From positions 1-37,518 of IMG/VR virus record IMGVR_UViG_3300031963_000423: 37,518 nucleotides of DNA, one strand, 5' to 3'. Each line of letters starts with the position of its first letter. The first letter of the stretch is position 1. Below are positions 1-8,039 of this stretch, piece by piece. This DNA comes from a virus. Below the pieces are notes generated by a model, which did no database searches, was not told the origin of the DNA, and saw only the letters and a program-made list of their open reading frames with translations. The position numbers and the translations under genes are program-made.

Positions 1-25
1 TATAATTTTTACTGGAAATACAAAA

Positions 26-424
26 TTATACTGTTCTCAATTTATCCCCAACAAAGTAATAAGCCAAAACTTTTTTCTTAGTCGCCATAGCGGTTTGAGG
101 ATTATTATCTAATGTCCATTTCATTGTTGGTTTACTTGAATCTGAGGTACATGGTAATCTTCCATCTGAACCTGAACACGACATTATATCACCTTTTGAG
201 TTAATCGCATAACCGTTTCCTCCTTTTTGAAAGAAAACCATTTTATCATTAATTACTGATTTTCCATCTTTGGATTGATAAATTATAGGTAAAAAAGTAA
301 CTCCAGGAACACCTTTATAAGGTTGTGGGTATGGCCCAACTCCTGTCGCTGTTGCCTGTTCCATTATTACTCTTCTTACAATTCTTGTAAGGTCTGATTC
401 TGTTAGTCTAACTATTCTTTTCAT
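26..424 (-). CDS. Class A leader protein, 132 aa, virion candidate
   Basis: The N-terminus is a basic amphipathic leader (RIVRLTESDLTRIVRR, then VIME|Q) nearly identical to the leaders of the genes at 32145 and 35500; residues 20-22 form an I-M-E site resembling the T4 prohead-protease site (L/I-x-E). After the presumed cut at residue 22 the mature part is about 110 residues, with a Pro/Gly-rich start (VGPYPQPYKGVPG) and a Cys pair (SCSGSDGRLPC). It has no transmembrane segment and no domain I recognise. The ATG is fixed by the leader alignment. A terminator-like hairpin lies just upstream at 464-489, so it probably has its own promoter in 425-463. Inferred role: internal or processed virion protein; function unknown. 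Confidence 0.85.
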   Translation of the reverse strand: MKRIVRLTESDLTRIVRRVIMEQATATGVGPYPQPYKGVPGVTFLPIIYQSKDGKSVINDKMVFFQKGGNGYAINSKGDIMSCSGSDGRLPCTSDSSKPTMKWTLDNNPQTAMATKKKVLAYYFVGDKLRTV

Positions 425-463
425 AATTTCTTTTTCTTTTAGTAATAAATATTCTTATAAAAC

Positions 464-489
464 AAAAAAACACCTCTCGGTGTTTTTTT
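464..489. terminator. Bidirectional rho-independent terminator
   Basis: An A-tract runs into the stem ACACC, then loop TCTC, then GGTGT and a T-tract. The A and T tracts pair too, so the hairpin can work on either strand. It directly follows the stop of the minus-strand gene at 491-775. Confidence 0.75.
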
Positions 490-490
490 T

Positions 491-775
491 TTACAGTTCT
501 TGAACTTTTTTCATAATGTCAGTTACTTTATCTTCCGACAACCAACCAATCACATCATTTGTTATTGGCGTATTATAGGTTAGTTCCCATTCCTTTTCAT
601 TACCAAAAAGAATCGCAAGTTCCCATTCATTTTCGTTGTTTGTATATGATGAATACCTATCATATATTTTAAACCTAACGACAGATACACCATACCCATT
701 GTCAAAAAATATTTTACCTGATAATCCATCACCTACAGAATGTGGTTGAAAATCAATGTCTTTGAATGTTTTCAT
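491..775 (-). CDS. Conserved small phage protein, 94 aa, unknown function
   Basis: A soluble mixed alpha/beta protein with aromatic, acidic patches (FFDNGYGVSVVRF, NENEWELAILFG, TPITNDVIGWLSED). I recall similar short proteins in environmental T4-like phages but know of no assigned function. It carries no leader. The ATG at 775 lies 23 bases inside the end of the upstream small membrane-protein gene, which suggests translational coupling. The stop is immediately followed by the terminator at 464-489, so this is the last gene of a three-gene minus-strand operon starting at the cysteine-peptidase-like gene. Confidence 0.8.
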   Translation of the reverse strand: MKTFKDIDFQPHSVGDGLSGKIFFDNGYGVSVVRFKIYDRYSSYTNNENEWELAILFGNEKEWELTYNTPITNDVIGWLSEDKVTDIMKKVQEL

Positions 776-944
776 TATTTACGATATTTTTAATTTGTAA
801 TAAACAAGCCACTAACCATCCTAATGTTGCTATTTTGTCACCAATAAAAATACATAATAAAAAATTAACAATCAAAACAATAAACAAAATTATGTTCAAA
901 GTCTTTGTCATATCAATAAGTTTTATTATATAATTATTTATCAT
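753..944 (-). CDS. Small membrane protein, 63 aa
   Basis: It has two hydrophobic stretches, about residues 17-34 (IILFIVLIVNFLLCIFIG) and 38-51 (ATLGWLVACLLQIK), giving a short hairpin membrane protein. The start codon overlaps the upstream stop as ATGA (bases 941-944), the coupling seen throughout this window; an internal Met12 is an alternative start. It overlaps the downstream gene by 23 bases. Product unknown; the gene is accepted mainly from the coupling and the hydrophobic pattern. Confidence 0.55.
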   Translation of the reverse strand: MINNYIIKLIDMTKTLNIILFIVLIVNFLLCIFIGDKIATLGWLVACLLQIKNIVNNENIQRH

Positions 945-1414
945 TTGATTTCAAAGGCACATTTCATCACTCTTTTTACTTTCATTGAATCTTCGTAGTT
1001 TCCAATAACAACACCATCTTTAATTGTAAATGCGTGTCCTGAAACAATAACAAAATATGTCCCAATAGGATTTCTTTTAATAAAAGTTCCGACTGTCATA
1101 TTTCGTTTTTTAATTTCACCTTTGACTTTCACATCATATGATAATGTTCCAAACATAGATGGTGTAAATCGGTATCCAACCAAATGAACTTTTTTACCAT
1201 TCACTTCCACGTTTTCATTTGACATTTTAACCAATCTTAAAGAAGTACCATAAGTACCTTTTCTTGGTTGTCTTTTAAACTCTTCTGCAACATATTTGTG
1301 AGCATCATTGTAAGAGATTTCAAATGAAGAAGCAAAGGCTCTTACAACACAATCGTTTGTTTCACTTTTAGCAATTGCAGATTCAGAATATCCTTTGATT
1401 GCTTTTGATGTCAT
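941..1414 (-). CDS. Papain-like/C39-type cysteine peptidase candidate, 157 aa
   Basis: Motifs fit a papain-like Cys-His enzyme: NDCVVRAFA near the N-terminus (Cys22 from the chosen start), GHAFTIKDG near residue 127 (His), and an Asp or Asn in DGVVIGNYED. Small phage proteins with NDCxxRA...GHA are common; they are usually annotated as hypothetical or C39-like, and substrates are unknown. An outer ATG at 1438 gives 165 aa. I prefer the ATG at 1414 because the promoter box at 1443-1450 leaves only 4 bases before the outer ATG but 28 before this one, matching the 24-29 bases at the other TAnnTTTG promoters here. It is first gene of the operon 941-775-491 and has no leader. Confidence 0.75.
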   Translation of the reverse strand: MTSKAIKGYSESAIAKSETNDCVVRAFASSFEISYNDAHKYVAEEFKRQPRKGTYGTSLRLVKMSNENVEVNGKKVHLVGYRFTPSMFGTLSYDVKVKGEIKKRNMTVGTFIKRNPIGTYFVIVSGHAFTIKDGVVIGNYEDSMKVKRVMKCAFEIK

Positions 1415-1442
1415 TTCGTATGGTAATCTGTCTTTCATATCT

Positions 1443-1473
1443 CAAAGATACAAAAAATATTTAAATTACCAAA
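1443..1473 (-). promoter_or_regulatory. Bacteroidota-type promoter, TTTG-N19-TATCTTTG
   Basis: Read on the minus strand, TTTG (1473-1470) is followed by 19 bases and then TATCTTTG (1450-1443), matching the Bacteroidota primary-sigma consensus (-33 TTTG, -7 TAnnTTTG). It drives the cysteine-peptidase-like gene. Confidence 0.7.
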
Positions 1474-1478
1474 AAAAA

Positions 1479-1955
1479 TTAATGAACACTTAAAATAATC
1501 TCACTTGTCAATTCTATTTTCTCGTCACCTTTTCTTGCACTCAAAATTGCGTTTGCAACTTTTTTATTCTTTTTTAAATTTATTTTAAAATCATAAAAAT
1601 CATTACAAGCAATACATCCTGTCTCGGTACTTTGAGTTACCGTAATACCTCCTTGAGCTAATTTTGATTTATCCTTATTAAGTCTATTACCAATTGATGT
1701 CCCAAAACCGTAAGGTGCTTTAATTTTAATCGTTAAAAAATCTGATTTATGGTCTATAGTTGCATTAACTACATCAGTAGTACCAATTATCGGTAGTTTG
1801 AGTTTATAAATTTTTGCACTTTTATTTTTAATCCCAATTTTTATTTTAGTTCCTACATTAACAACTATCGTATCACTCGGAACAGGCTGGGTTTGTTCAG
1901 AAAGAACTTTTCTGACAACACTAATTAATTCATTTTCTGTTAATCTTACTATCAT
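1479..1955 (-). CDS. Class A leader protein, 158 aa, virion candidate
   Basis: The leader reads MIVRLTENELISVVRKV then LSE|Q, a class A leader with an L-S-E cleavage-like site at residues 18-20. The remainder (about 138 aa) is a Lys-rich, beta-rich domain with repeated short strands (IVVNVGTKIKIGIKN, AKIYKLKLPI) and a CxxC pair (GCIACNDF). No family recognised. The ATG at 1955 is 11 bases downstream of the stop of another class A leader gene, so the two are probably co-transcribed. Inferred to be a processed virion protein. Confidence 0.85.
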   Translation of the reverse strand: MIVRLTENELISVVRKVLSEQTQPVPSDTIVVNVGTKIKIGIKNKSAKIYKLKLPIIGTTDVVNATIDHKSDFLTIKIKAPYGFGTSIGNRLNKDKSKLAQGGITVTQSTETGCIACNDFYDFKINLKKNKKVANAILSARKGDEKIELTSEIILSVH

Positions 1956-1966
1956 AATTTTAATAA

Positions 1967-2311
1967 TTAAACATATTGTTCATCATCCTCATAATCATCG
2001 TCATCACCTAAATAATCATTATCCTCATCATAATCATCGTCATTAAAGTCATCATCATAGTAAGGGTTATACATACTTAAATCACCATATTCATCGTCAT
2101 CTTCTTGTCCCATCAACATTGTTCCTTCAGCATCTTCCATACCATGTCTAAACATATTTTTAGGTAATTTTCTAAATTTAGAAGGTGAATAATCATCGTA
2201 TCTACCTTTTCTAATTTCATCGTCCCATCCTTCATCTAAATCTACATCTATTTCATTGATGGTTCTACGAACTATTCTTCTTATATCGGATTCTGTTATT
2301 CTTTGTCTCAT
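1967..2311 (-). CDS. Class A leader protein with extremely acidic tail, 114 aa
   Basis: The leader [16 protein letters not shown] then TINE|I belongs to class A, with an I-N-E site at residues 18-20. What follows is strongly acidic: the last 40 residues are mostly Asp, Glu and Tyr (for example [14 protein letters not shown]). A basic leader on an acidic body is the arrangement of an internal-core or scaffold-like protein that sheds its targeting peptide, but this is inference. Low-complexity acidic sequence prevents homology-based naming. TATAAATA-like boxes lie just upstream. Confidence 0.8.
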   Translation of the reverse strand: MRQRITESDIRRIVRRTINEIDVDLDEGWDDEIRKGRYDDYSPSKFRKLPKNMFRHGMEDAEGTMLMGQEDDDEYGDLSMYNPYYDDDFNDDDYDEDNDYLGDDDDYEDDEQYV

Positions 2312-2313
2312 TT

Positions 2314-2333
2314 TATTTATATTAAGATTTATA
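2314..2333 (-). promoter_or_regulatory. T4-late-like TATAAATA boxes
   Basis: On the minus strand a TATAAATA occurs 2 bases before the ATG at 2311, and a TATAAATC at 2333-2326 lies 14 bases before it. The second has better spacing. T4 late promoters are TATAAATA, but in DNA this AT-rich chance matches are possible. Confidence 0.35.
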
Positions 2334-2362
2334 TAAATAAATATACAAACGTTAAATAAAAT

Positions 2363-4567
2363 TTATCGAATAATTGTAAGATGACCAACTAATGTTTTTT
2401 TTCCGTCATTATCCAAATTACCAAATGTAACTTTATAAAAATAAACACCATCAGGACAAATCTTTCCGTTATACGTTCCGTCCCAATACGCACTCGCGTC
2501 ATTAGATTCCCAAACTACTTCTCCCCATCTGTTTACAACAAACATATTGAAGTCTTGTGGATCGAAACCTTCAGTAAATATAGGTTGCCATACTTGGTTT
2601 ACCTCATCACCATCAGGAGTAAAAGAATTGGGGATATAAATAAGTTCCAATGGACAATCTGATATGTTTACACTTGTTGATTGGATATCTGACACACACC
2701 CATTAACTTCGTGATAAACTTGAATAATGTAAAACCCGTCTGTATCCCAATTTTGTATTAAATTAAATGACTCTGTGGTATCACCATTAAAAATCCAACT
2801 CATTATTCCACCATTTAAACTTGATTGAACAGAATAAACTCTGATTGCCGTATCACCTTCACATAATTGGAAAAACTCATCGTTAGGGATTATGTTTCCA
2901 AGTATTGGTTGAGGATTAACAATAACATTAATTAATGTGTCAAATGTACAATTACTTTGTGTGTATTCATACATTATCACATTATTTCCTACCAAACTTG
3001 GGTCAGGACAGAATTGATTGTTAACAAGACTACCTGTTAATACACCTCCTGTTGGGTTTACGACAATATCTGCACAGTTATCATAATCGCAGAAAGGACC
3101 TATTGGTTGAATTGTTGGGTTAATATCGAATATTAATAAATCAAAGAATTGTGGTAAACTTTCACATCCATCAGAATTATTCCCAATAACACTTACTCCT
3201 TGTGGTACATTCCCACTTGGGTTATTATCCCAATTTACATAAACAGAATCGTTACCCTGTCCACTTATAATAGAACCAAGTGTTGTCCAAGTGTATGTAT
3301 AACCATTTCCATTGTCATTTACAAAATAAAGTTCACTTGTTGAGTAATCACAAACAGTATCGATAGATTGTATTGGGTTAATTACAACTTGTGGTGGGTC
3401 TGTAAGTGTCACAGATGTTGTTATATCACACCCCTGATTATCTGTGACAGTTACATCATATGTTCCTTCACATAAATCAATAAGGTTTGGCGTACCCTGT
3501 CCATTACTCCACACATATGTAAATGGAGGTTGTCCATTGTTTGGTGAAACGTCAATTGTCCCGTCACAACTTTGAAAACAAGTTGGATCTGTAAAGTTTA
3601 CAGTTAATGGTTGTAGGTTTGGAGGTCCTGGTTGAACAAATACCGTATCAGGTGTCTGTCCAGGAATATTATTACAAGTATTCCATCCTTGATTACAAGT
3701 AGGATAAACAAGTTGACAAGTATAAAATTCTCCTGTGGATGGTGGAGTTACTGTGATACTTGTTCCAGTTCCTATTGAAACGGGATTACCAACAATAAAC
3801 CAAGTTGGTGTTGGTAGAACCGTAGGCCCACTTGGTGTATATCTTCTTGCATCGTTATTTGCAGTCCATTGTGTTGAGTTTCTACCTGGTACAGGGACAG
3901 CAAGAGTTCCTCCATTATTATGTAATCCTTGAACGGCAGTTCCACCAGCCCAAGAAGGACAGTTAGGTTTGTTTAAAATATGGTTTTCAATAACATTTGT
4001 TGATTCATAAATAACAATATGAAATGTCCCTGTTAAGTTTGTACAAGAAAACATTGGAACATTAATCCAACTAACTACCAATTTCCTACAAGGTGCAGTT
4101 CCTTGAACTTGGTATCTTATTTGACCCCCAACACCTGGATGCCAATCCTGCCACGGACCCATAATACAATTTTTTGGAACAGTCCCAAGCCCCGTAGGGA
4201 TTGTAGTTGACGTAAATGTAGTTGGTTGAGCAGGAGAAAAAGAAATCCACCCATTAGAACCAACATAAAACTGAGTATATGTTTGCCCATAAAAACAAAA
4301 AGTAAACCCAATATTAAATGGTCCTTGTTGAGAATCATCTGTCATTATAAGTGACGTTCCCGTATTTGTTTGATTAACAAAAGGAATAGTTGTAACATTG
4401 TAATTTGTTGTTTGGTTAGGATTACTACCAGGAGCACATTGACTAAAATCGGCGGTTAAAGTAGTAGACCCAACACCACAAGCAAGATATTGATCGGGAC
4501 CGAGTGATGGGCAATTTTGTGATAAAGTAAATAAAGGTAAAAATATCAGGAATAACAATTTTTTCAT
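2363..4567 (-). CDS. Secreted SprB-repeat protein with T9SS/gliding-motility C-terminal domain, 734 aa
   Basis: The signal peptide MKKLLFLIFLPLFTLSQ has a typical flavobacterial end. About residues 60-250 form a Cys-containing beta domain (FNIGFTFCFYGQTYTQFYVG, NCIMGPWQDWHPG, RNSTQWTANNDARRY) common in flavobacterial surface proteins. About 318-391 is a SprB repeat (DPTCFQSCDGTIDVSP, FTYVWSNG, YDVTVTDNQGC). Ig/PKD-like segments follow. About 642-734 is the gliding-motility-associated C-terminal domain (PNSFTPDGDEVNQVW, NRWGEVVW, YWDGTYNGKICPDGVYFYK), a type B sorting signal for type IX secretion. I start at the ATG at 4567; an in-frame GTG at 4573 adds two residues. It has no leader. It looks acquired from a host. 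Inferred: exported and cell-surface-attached by the infected cell, possibly altering adhesion or superinfection. Confidence 0.9.
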   Translation of the reverse strand: MKKLLFLIFLPLFTLSQNCPSLGPDQYLACGVGSTTLTADFSQCAPGSNPNQTTNYNVTTIPFVNQTNTGTSLIMTDDSQQGPFNIGFTFCFYGQTYTQFYVGSNGWISFSPAQPTTFTSTTIPTGLGTVPKNCIMGPWQDWHPGVGGQIRYQVQGTAPCRKLVVSWINVPMFSCTNLTGTFHIVIYESTNVIENHILNKPNCPSWAGGTAVQGLHNNGGTLAVPVPGRNSTQWTANNDARRYTPSGPTVLPTPTWFIVGNPVSIGTGTSITVTPPSTGEFYTCQLVYPTCNQGWNTCNNIPGQTPDTVFVQPGPPNLQPLTVNFTDPTCFQSCDGTIDVSPNNGQPPFTYVWSNGQGTPNLIDLCEGTYDVTVTDNQGCDITTSVTLTDPPQVVINPIQSIDTVCDYSTSELYFVNDNGNGYTYTWTTLGSIISGQGNDSVYVNWDNNPSGNVPQGVSVIGNNSDGCESLPQFFDLLIFDINPTIQPIGPFCDYDNCADIVVNPTGGVLTGSLVNNQFCPDPSLVGNNVIMYEYTQSNCTFDTLINVIVNPQPILGNIIPNDEFFQLCEGDTAIRVYSVQSSLNGGIMSWIFNGDTTESFNLIQNWDTDGFYIIQVYHEVNGCVSDIQSTSVNISDCPLELIYIPNSFTPDGDEVNQVWQPIFTEGFDPQDFNMFVVNRWGEVVWESNDASAYWDGTYNGKICPDGVYFYKVTFGNLDNDGKKTLVGHLTIIR

Positions 4568-4582
4568 ACGCACTTATTAAGA

Positions 4583-4690
4583 TTAATTATCCTGTGGGGA
4601 TGGTTCATAGTGATATATATCGTATAAATATCTATCAAATTCTTCAGAATTTATAAATTCCTCATGAATATATTCAAACATATCAAACAT
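4583..4690 (-). CDS. Small acidic/aromatic protein, 35 aa
   Basis: A complete ATG-to-TAA frame rich in Asp, Glu, Tyr and Phe: MFDMFEYIHEEFINSEEF at the start and HYEPSPQDN at the end. It fills the gap between the secreted SprB protein and the next small gene without overlapping either. Composition is protein-like rather than random for this base composition, but 35 codons cannot prove a gene. Function unknown. Confidence 0.4.
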   Translation of the reverse strand: MFDMFEYIHEEFINSEEFDRYLYDIYHYEPSPQDN

Positions 4691-4732
4691 ACTAACAAAT
4701 TAACGTTTTAAATTATCAAAGGTTGTTGTAAA

Positions 4733-4912
4733 TCAAACTTTTTTTACTTCATATTGGTGGTTAGAGTCTGAATTGGCTTGAAATAAATCTCTCATTTTGT
4801 TTGCATCATCTTCATTCTCAAACTCTAAAACTTCACATTGTGAGTCTATAAGTATTACAGGAAGTTTTTTACCTGTTTTTTCATTTTCTATGTGTTTTAC
4901 TATCAAATACAT
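4733..4912 (-). CDS. Small unknown protein, 59 aa
   Basis: Soluble alpha/beta protein: MYLIVKHIENEKTGKKLPVI, then EVLEFENEDDANKMRDLFQA and a basic end EVKKV. The pattern strand, strand, then an ENEDDA helix resembles small 'YLIV...F...EDA' phage proteins, with no known role. I use the ATG at 4912; a GTG at 4942 would add ten residues. The downstream gap before the glycosyltransferase stop at 4954 is small, so it may be the last gene of the sugar operon. Confidence 0.65.
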   Translation of the reverse strand: MYLIVKHIENEKTGKKLPVILIDSQCEVLEFENEDDANKMRDLFQANSDSNHQYEVKKV

Positions 4913-4953
4913 TTTTTTATTTAAATATAACAAATTTGACACTATATTGTCAA

Positions 4954-7410
4954 CTATTTGAGTCTGATGTTTGGTAAATCTTTTCTTCTATTTGGTTTTA
5001 CTTTGAATACCTCTCTATTGATATCCTGTCTAGTTTTATTTTTAATTTCTATCAACTCATTTCTTTGTTTTGTTATTTTGTTTTTTTGAATTTCATTTTC
5101 ATCAATAGTTTTATTTAACATCGAAAAAAGTGGATTACTCTGAATGTCGACTTTTTTTGTTTCTTTTGGTCTATCATTAATATTTGTCTTTGGTAACACA
5201 TTAACCGGTTTTTTATTAAAAATTGTGGATATTATTTTTTCATTTCTTTCCTCATTTTCTATTTTTTTACTCAGACTAATGATTGTATTTACATTCGATA
5301 TGAACGTCAAATCCACTTCGTGTAGTTTATTTGGGTTACCATGTCCTTTCTTAGATTTACTAATTTTTGCATAATTATGTCTAAGTGGTGACCTCATCCC
5401 TGTTTTTGGGTTCATAGTAAGACTGTTTTCATGTACACGTCTTTTGAATTGGAGTTCATTAGTATGAAGTAATTTTGGTTTTGTTTTATAGAGTCTGGAC
5501 ATAAAGTCGGAATCTGCCGCAACCTTCCATGGCTCAAATCCGTTCATATTATAAAAAATATCTTTTTTAATACCAAAAACACCTTCGCCAAAATAATGTT
5601 TTTTATTTGTTGTTTGACCAAATTCTGAATATTTTGGTTTAACACAAATGTTATTATTCAATCCATCTATGGTTGTTTTTACCATATTTTTCATCATTAT
5701 ATCATCAGAATCAAAAAATAATAACTTTTCTGATTGTGATATCTTAGACAAACTATTTTTTATTACATATGGTCCAACATTTTCTTGAGAATAATAAAAT
5801 CTTATTTTGGGGTCGAATTTATTACTTTTTATTAAATTTAATGTTTTTTCACACGAATCAATCCCGACTAATATTTCAACATTATGTTCTGAGGAACTTT
5901 CTAATATAGAATTTAAACACTCAATAATATAATCTTCGTTATTATACGTAGGGATTATTATTGACAAATCAAAATTAGTTTTTAATTGAATGGGAGGCTT
6001 AGTTGTTTTTATTACATTTTCAAACAACGAAAGATTATCATAATTATTAATTAATCGAAGAGTTAAATCTTTTTCTATTTTGTAAAATTTAGTTGTTGGT
6101 AACTCTATTAATTTACCAAACATTTTTTTTCTTTTTCGGTCTTCTATTATTCTATGGTAATTTTGTCTTATGTTAGATACAGCATTAGTCTCAGGTTTAA
6201 TTGTTATGTTTTTATCGTGTCTACGTCGATAAAATAACCCCATATTCAAATAAATGGACTTTAAATTATTACCCTTTTCTCTAGAAAGAAATTCAGAATC
6301 GGCAGCACAAACCCAAGGCTCAAATCCATTGAACTCCATAAATAAATCCTTTTTAATCCCCAACTGACCAACAGAAAAGAAACCAGCCATGTTTCTATCT
6401 GTTAAATTAGGTATGTCGCTTGGATTTTTAAAATTATAAAATCTATACCTTACTACATCATGAGAACTTAAATTTTTTAAAACAAGGGGTATTAAATTTT
6501 CTTTTGCAATATCGTCTGAATCAAAAAATAAAAGATTATTAGAATTTGCAATTTTTGCTAACGAATTTCTTATCACGTAAGGTCCAACGTTTTTTTCAAA
6601 AAAATAAAACCTTATAAAATCTTGGAATTGATTTATATTTTTGTATATATAATTTTTAGTTTTTTCACAACTATCTATACCCACTAATATTTCTATTTTT
6701 TTTCCTTTACCCGATTCAATCATTGAATTTAACGATTCTGGTAAAAATTCTACATTATCATAAGTTGGTATAATAATACTCAGGTCATATTCGTAAATGT
6801 TTTTTAAAAAAACGTCCTTTGGGTGAATTTTTGAGAGGATGTTGTTTCCATGAATTACAAGTCTTGTGTGTCCTTCGTCAAGTAAAAAAATGGTATTAGT
6901 TAATTCTTTCATTTTACCATGATCTTTCTCATACACAAAATGATTGACATTTTTTTGACATAAAGTCAAAAACATAGAAATACTTTTATTATTAGTGTAA
7001 TCAATATCCCCTCTTCGATATAAGTCACCATTATGAAAATTTAATTTTTGCACCTTAGAATGAATTAAAAAAGTGTCTTTTGTATTAATATTTTCTAAAA
7101 AAGTTCTTTGTATTTTATCAATATAATCCACCCTCATCCAATCATCACAGTCGTGTCTTGTTTGTATTTGAAAATTGTTTTTTTCACAATATTCTCTACA
7201 TTCAGAAGTTGATTTAAAGTATAACGCTTCATCACCAAAAAAAGGTTTTAAAAAGTGAATATGTCTTTCTTTTATTATAAAACCTATTTTAAAATTTTTA
7301 TTTCTTTGTGACTTTATTGATGGTATGTAGGTATTTTTCATTACCTCGAAATAATCATGGAAACGATTATCATCATCAAAATTTATACGGGTTAATACAA
7401 TGTGGTTCAT
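4954..7410 (-). CDS. Multidomain glycosyltransferase with two tandem GT2 domains, 818 aa
   Basis: Two GT-A family 2 domains in tandem. The first starts near residue 209 (LSIIIPTYDNVEFLPESLNS) with FFDSDD at 295-300; the second starts near 482 (LSIIIPTYNNEDYIIECLNS) with FFDSDD at 565-570. Both contain VGIDSCEKT, ENVGPYVI and a GFEPW...AADS(E/D)F acceptor-side motif, so they look like an internal duplication. DSDD is the DxD-type metal/nucleotide-sugar site. Residues 1-200 (MNHIVLTRINFDDDNRF, RHDCDDW) resemble rhamnosyltransferase-like domains (PF11316 type). The C-terminal 100 residues are Lys/Asn-rich. The ATG overlaps the stop of the upstream GT gene as ATGA. Likely acts on a surface glycan or virion protein; sugar and acceptor unknown. 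Confidence 0.9.
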   Translation of the reverse strand: MNHIVLTRINFDDDNRFHDYFEVMKNTYIPSIKSQRNKNFKIGFIIKERHIHFLKPFFGDEALYFKSTSECREYCEKNNFQIQTRHDCDDWMRVDYIDKIQRTFLENINTKDTFLIHSKVQKLNFHNGDLYRRGDIDYTNNKSISMFLTLCQKNVNHFVYEKDHGKMKELTNTIFLLDEGHTRLVIHGNNILSKIHPKDVFLKNIYEYDLSIIIPTYDNVEFLPESLNSMIESGKGKKIEILVGIDSCEKTKNYIYKNINQFQDFIRFYFFEKNVGPYVIRNSLAKIANSNNLLFFDSDDIAKENLIPLVLKNLSSHDVVRYRFYNFKNPSDIPNLTDRNMAGFFSVGQLGIKKDLFMEFNGFEPWVCAADSEFLSREKGNNLKSIYLNMGLFYRRRHDKNITIKPETNAVSNIRQNYHRIIEDRKRKKMFGKLIELPTTKFYKIEKDLTLRLINNYDNLSLFENVIKTTKPPIQLKTNFDLSIIIPTYNNEDYIIECLNSILESSSEHNVEILVGIDSCEKTLNLIKSNKFDPKIRFYYSQENVGPYVIKNSLSKISQSEKLLFFDSDDIMMKNMVKTTIDGLNNNICVKPKYSEFGQTTNKKHYFGEGVFGIKKDIFYNMNGFEPWKVAADSDFMSRLYKTKPKLLHTNELQFKRRVHENSLTMNPKTGMRSPLRHNYAKISKSKKGHGNPNKLHEVDLTFISNVNTIISLSKKIENEERNEKIISTIFNKKPVNVLPKTNINDRPKETKKVDIQSNPLFSMLNKTIDENEIQKNKITKQRNELIEIKNKTRQDINREVFKVKPNRRKDLPNIRLK

Positions 7411-8006
7411 TCTAAAATTTTATATTTTTTATCATAAATTTCTAAGTCATTCACGCCTATATTATAAAATTCTGAATCGGATTTTCTTGTTTTACCAATT
7501 TCCCCACCCAAAAGAGGATTACTCAATATTCCTCTATTTATAGTATTTTTGAATAACCAAAAATCCCCTCTGAATATTCTGAAATCATCTGGTATCATAT
7601 TGTAATTTTTTACATACATAAAACAACCAAACCCATTTTTTTGAAATTCATCAATTTTTCTTATTTCTAAATTTTCTTTTTTTATCCAATCCAAACCAAT
7701 TATGTCAAAATCACTGTCGTCTATTAACTTTAAAACTTCATCTAAATTTGGTATGTAAATATCGTCATTGGCAAGTATCAGTTTGTATTTAGAAAGCTTG
7801 TACCCTACATTCCAAGCGGGATTAACAAATATATTTTTAAATTCAGTGTAATAGATTATTTTATTATAAATAGATAGGTCAAGTTTATTTACATAATCAT
7901 TATCAATTATTATTATCTCTTTTACGAAATTGGATTTTTCGTATACTGGAATCATTTTTGCGAGATATTCGCTTTTCCACATTGTGGGTATTACTATTGA
8001 AAACAT
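7407..8006 (-). CDS. Small GT2-like glycosyltransferase, 199 aa
   Basis: Starts MFSIVIPTMWKSEYLAKM, a GT-A Rossmann-like first strand. It then has EIIIIDND, a conserved NPAWNVGYK and LILANDDIYIP, where NDD stands for the DxD metal site. RGDFWLF and SEFYNIGVNDLEIY near the C-terminus are seen in short GT2-like proteins. At 199 residues it is only the catalytic core. The frame extends upstream to 8114, but that part is hydrophobic, overlaps the divergent gene at 8040 and lacks GT features, so I start at 8006. It overlaps the larger glycosyltransferase downstream by ATGA. Confidence 0.85.
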   Translation of the reverse strand: MFSIVIPTMWKSEYLAKMIPVYEKSNFVKEIIIIDNDYVNKLDLSIYNKIIYYTEFKNIFVNPAWNVGYKLSKYKLILANDDIYIPNLDEVLKLIDDSDFDIIGLDWIKKENLEIRKIDEFQKNGFGCFMYVKNYNMIPDDFRIFRGDFWLFKNTINRGILSNPLLGGEIGKTRKSDSEFYNIGVNDLEIYDKKYKILE

Positions 8007-8039
8007 CTTTTTTAAATATATATAATAATATAAACATTT

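Noticed and set aside
3735-3932. Plus-strand 65-aa frame inside the SprB-type gene
   Set aside because: It is opposite a gene with clear domains over its full length; no independent features.
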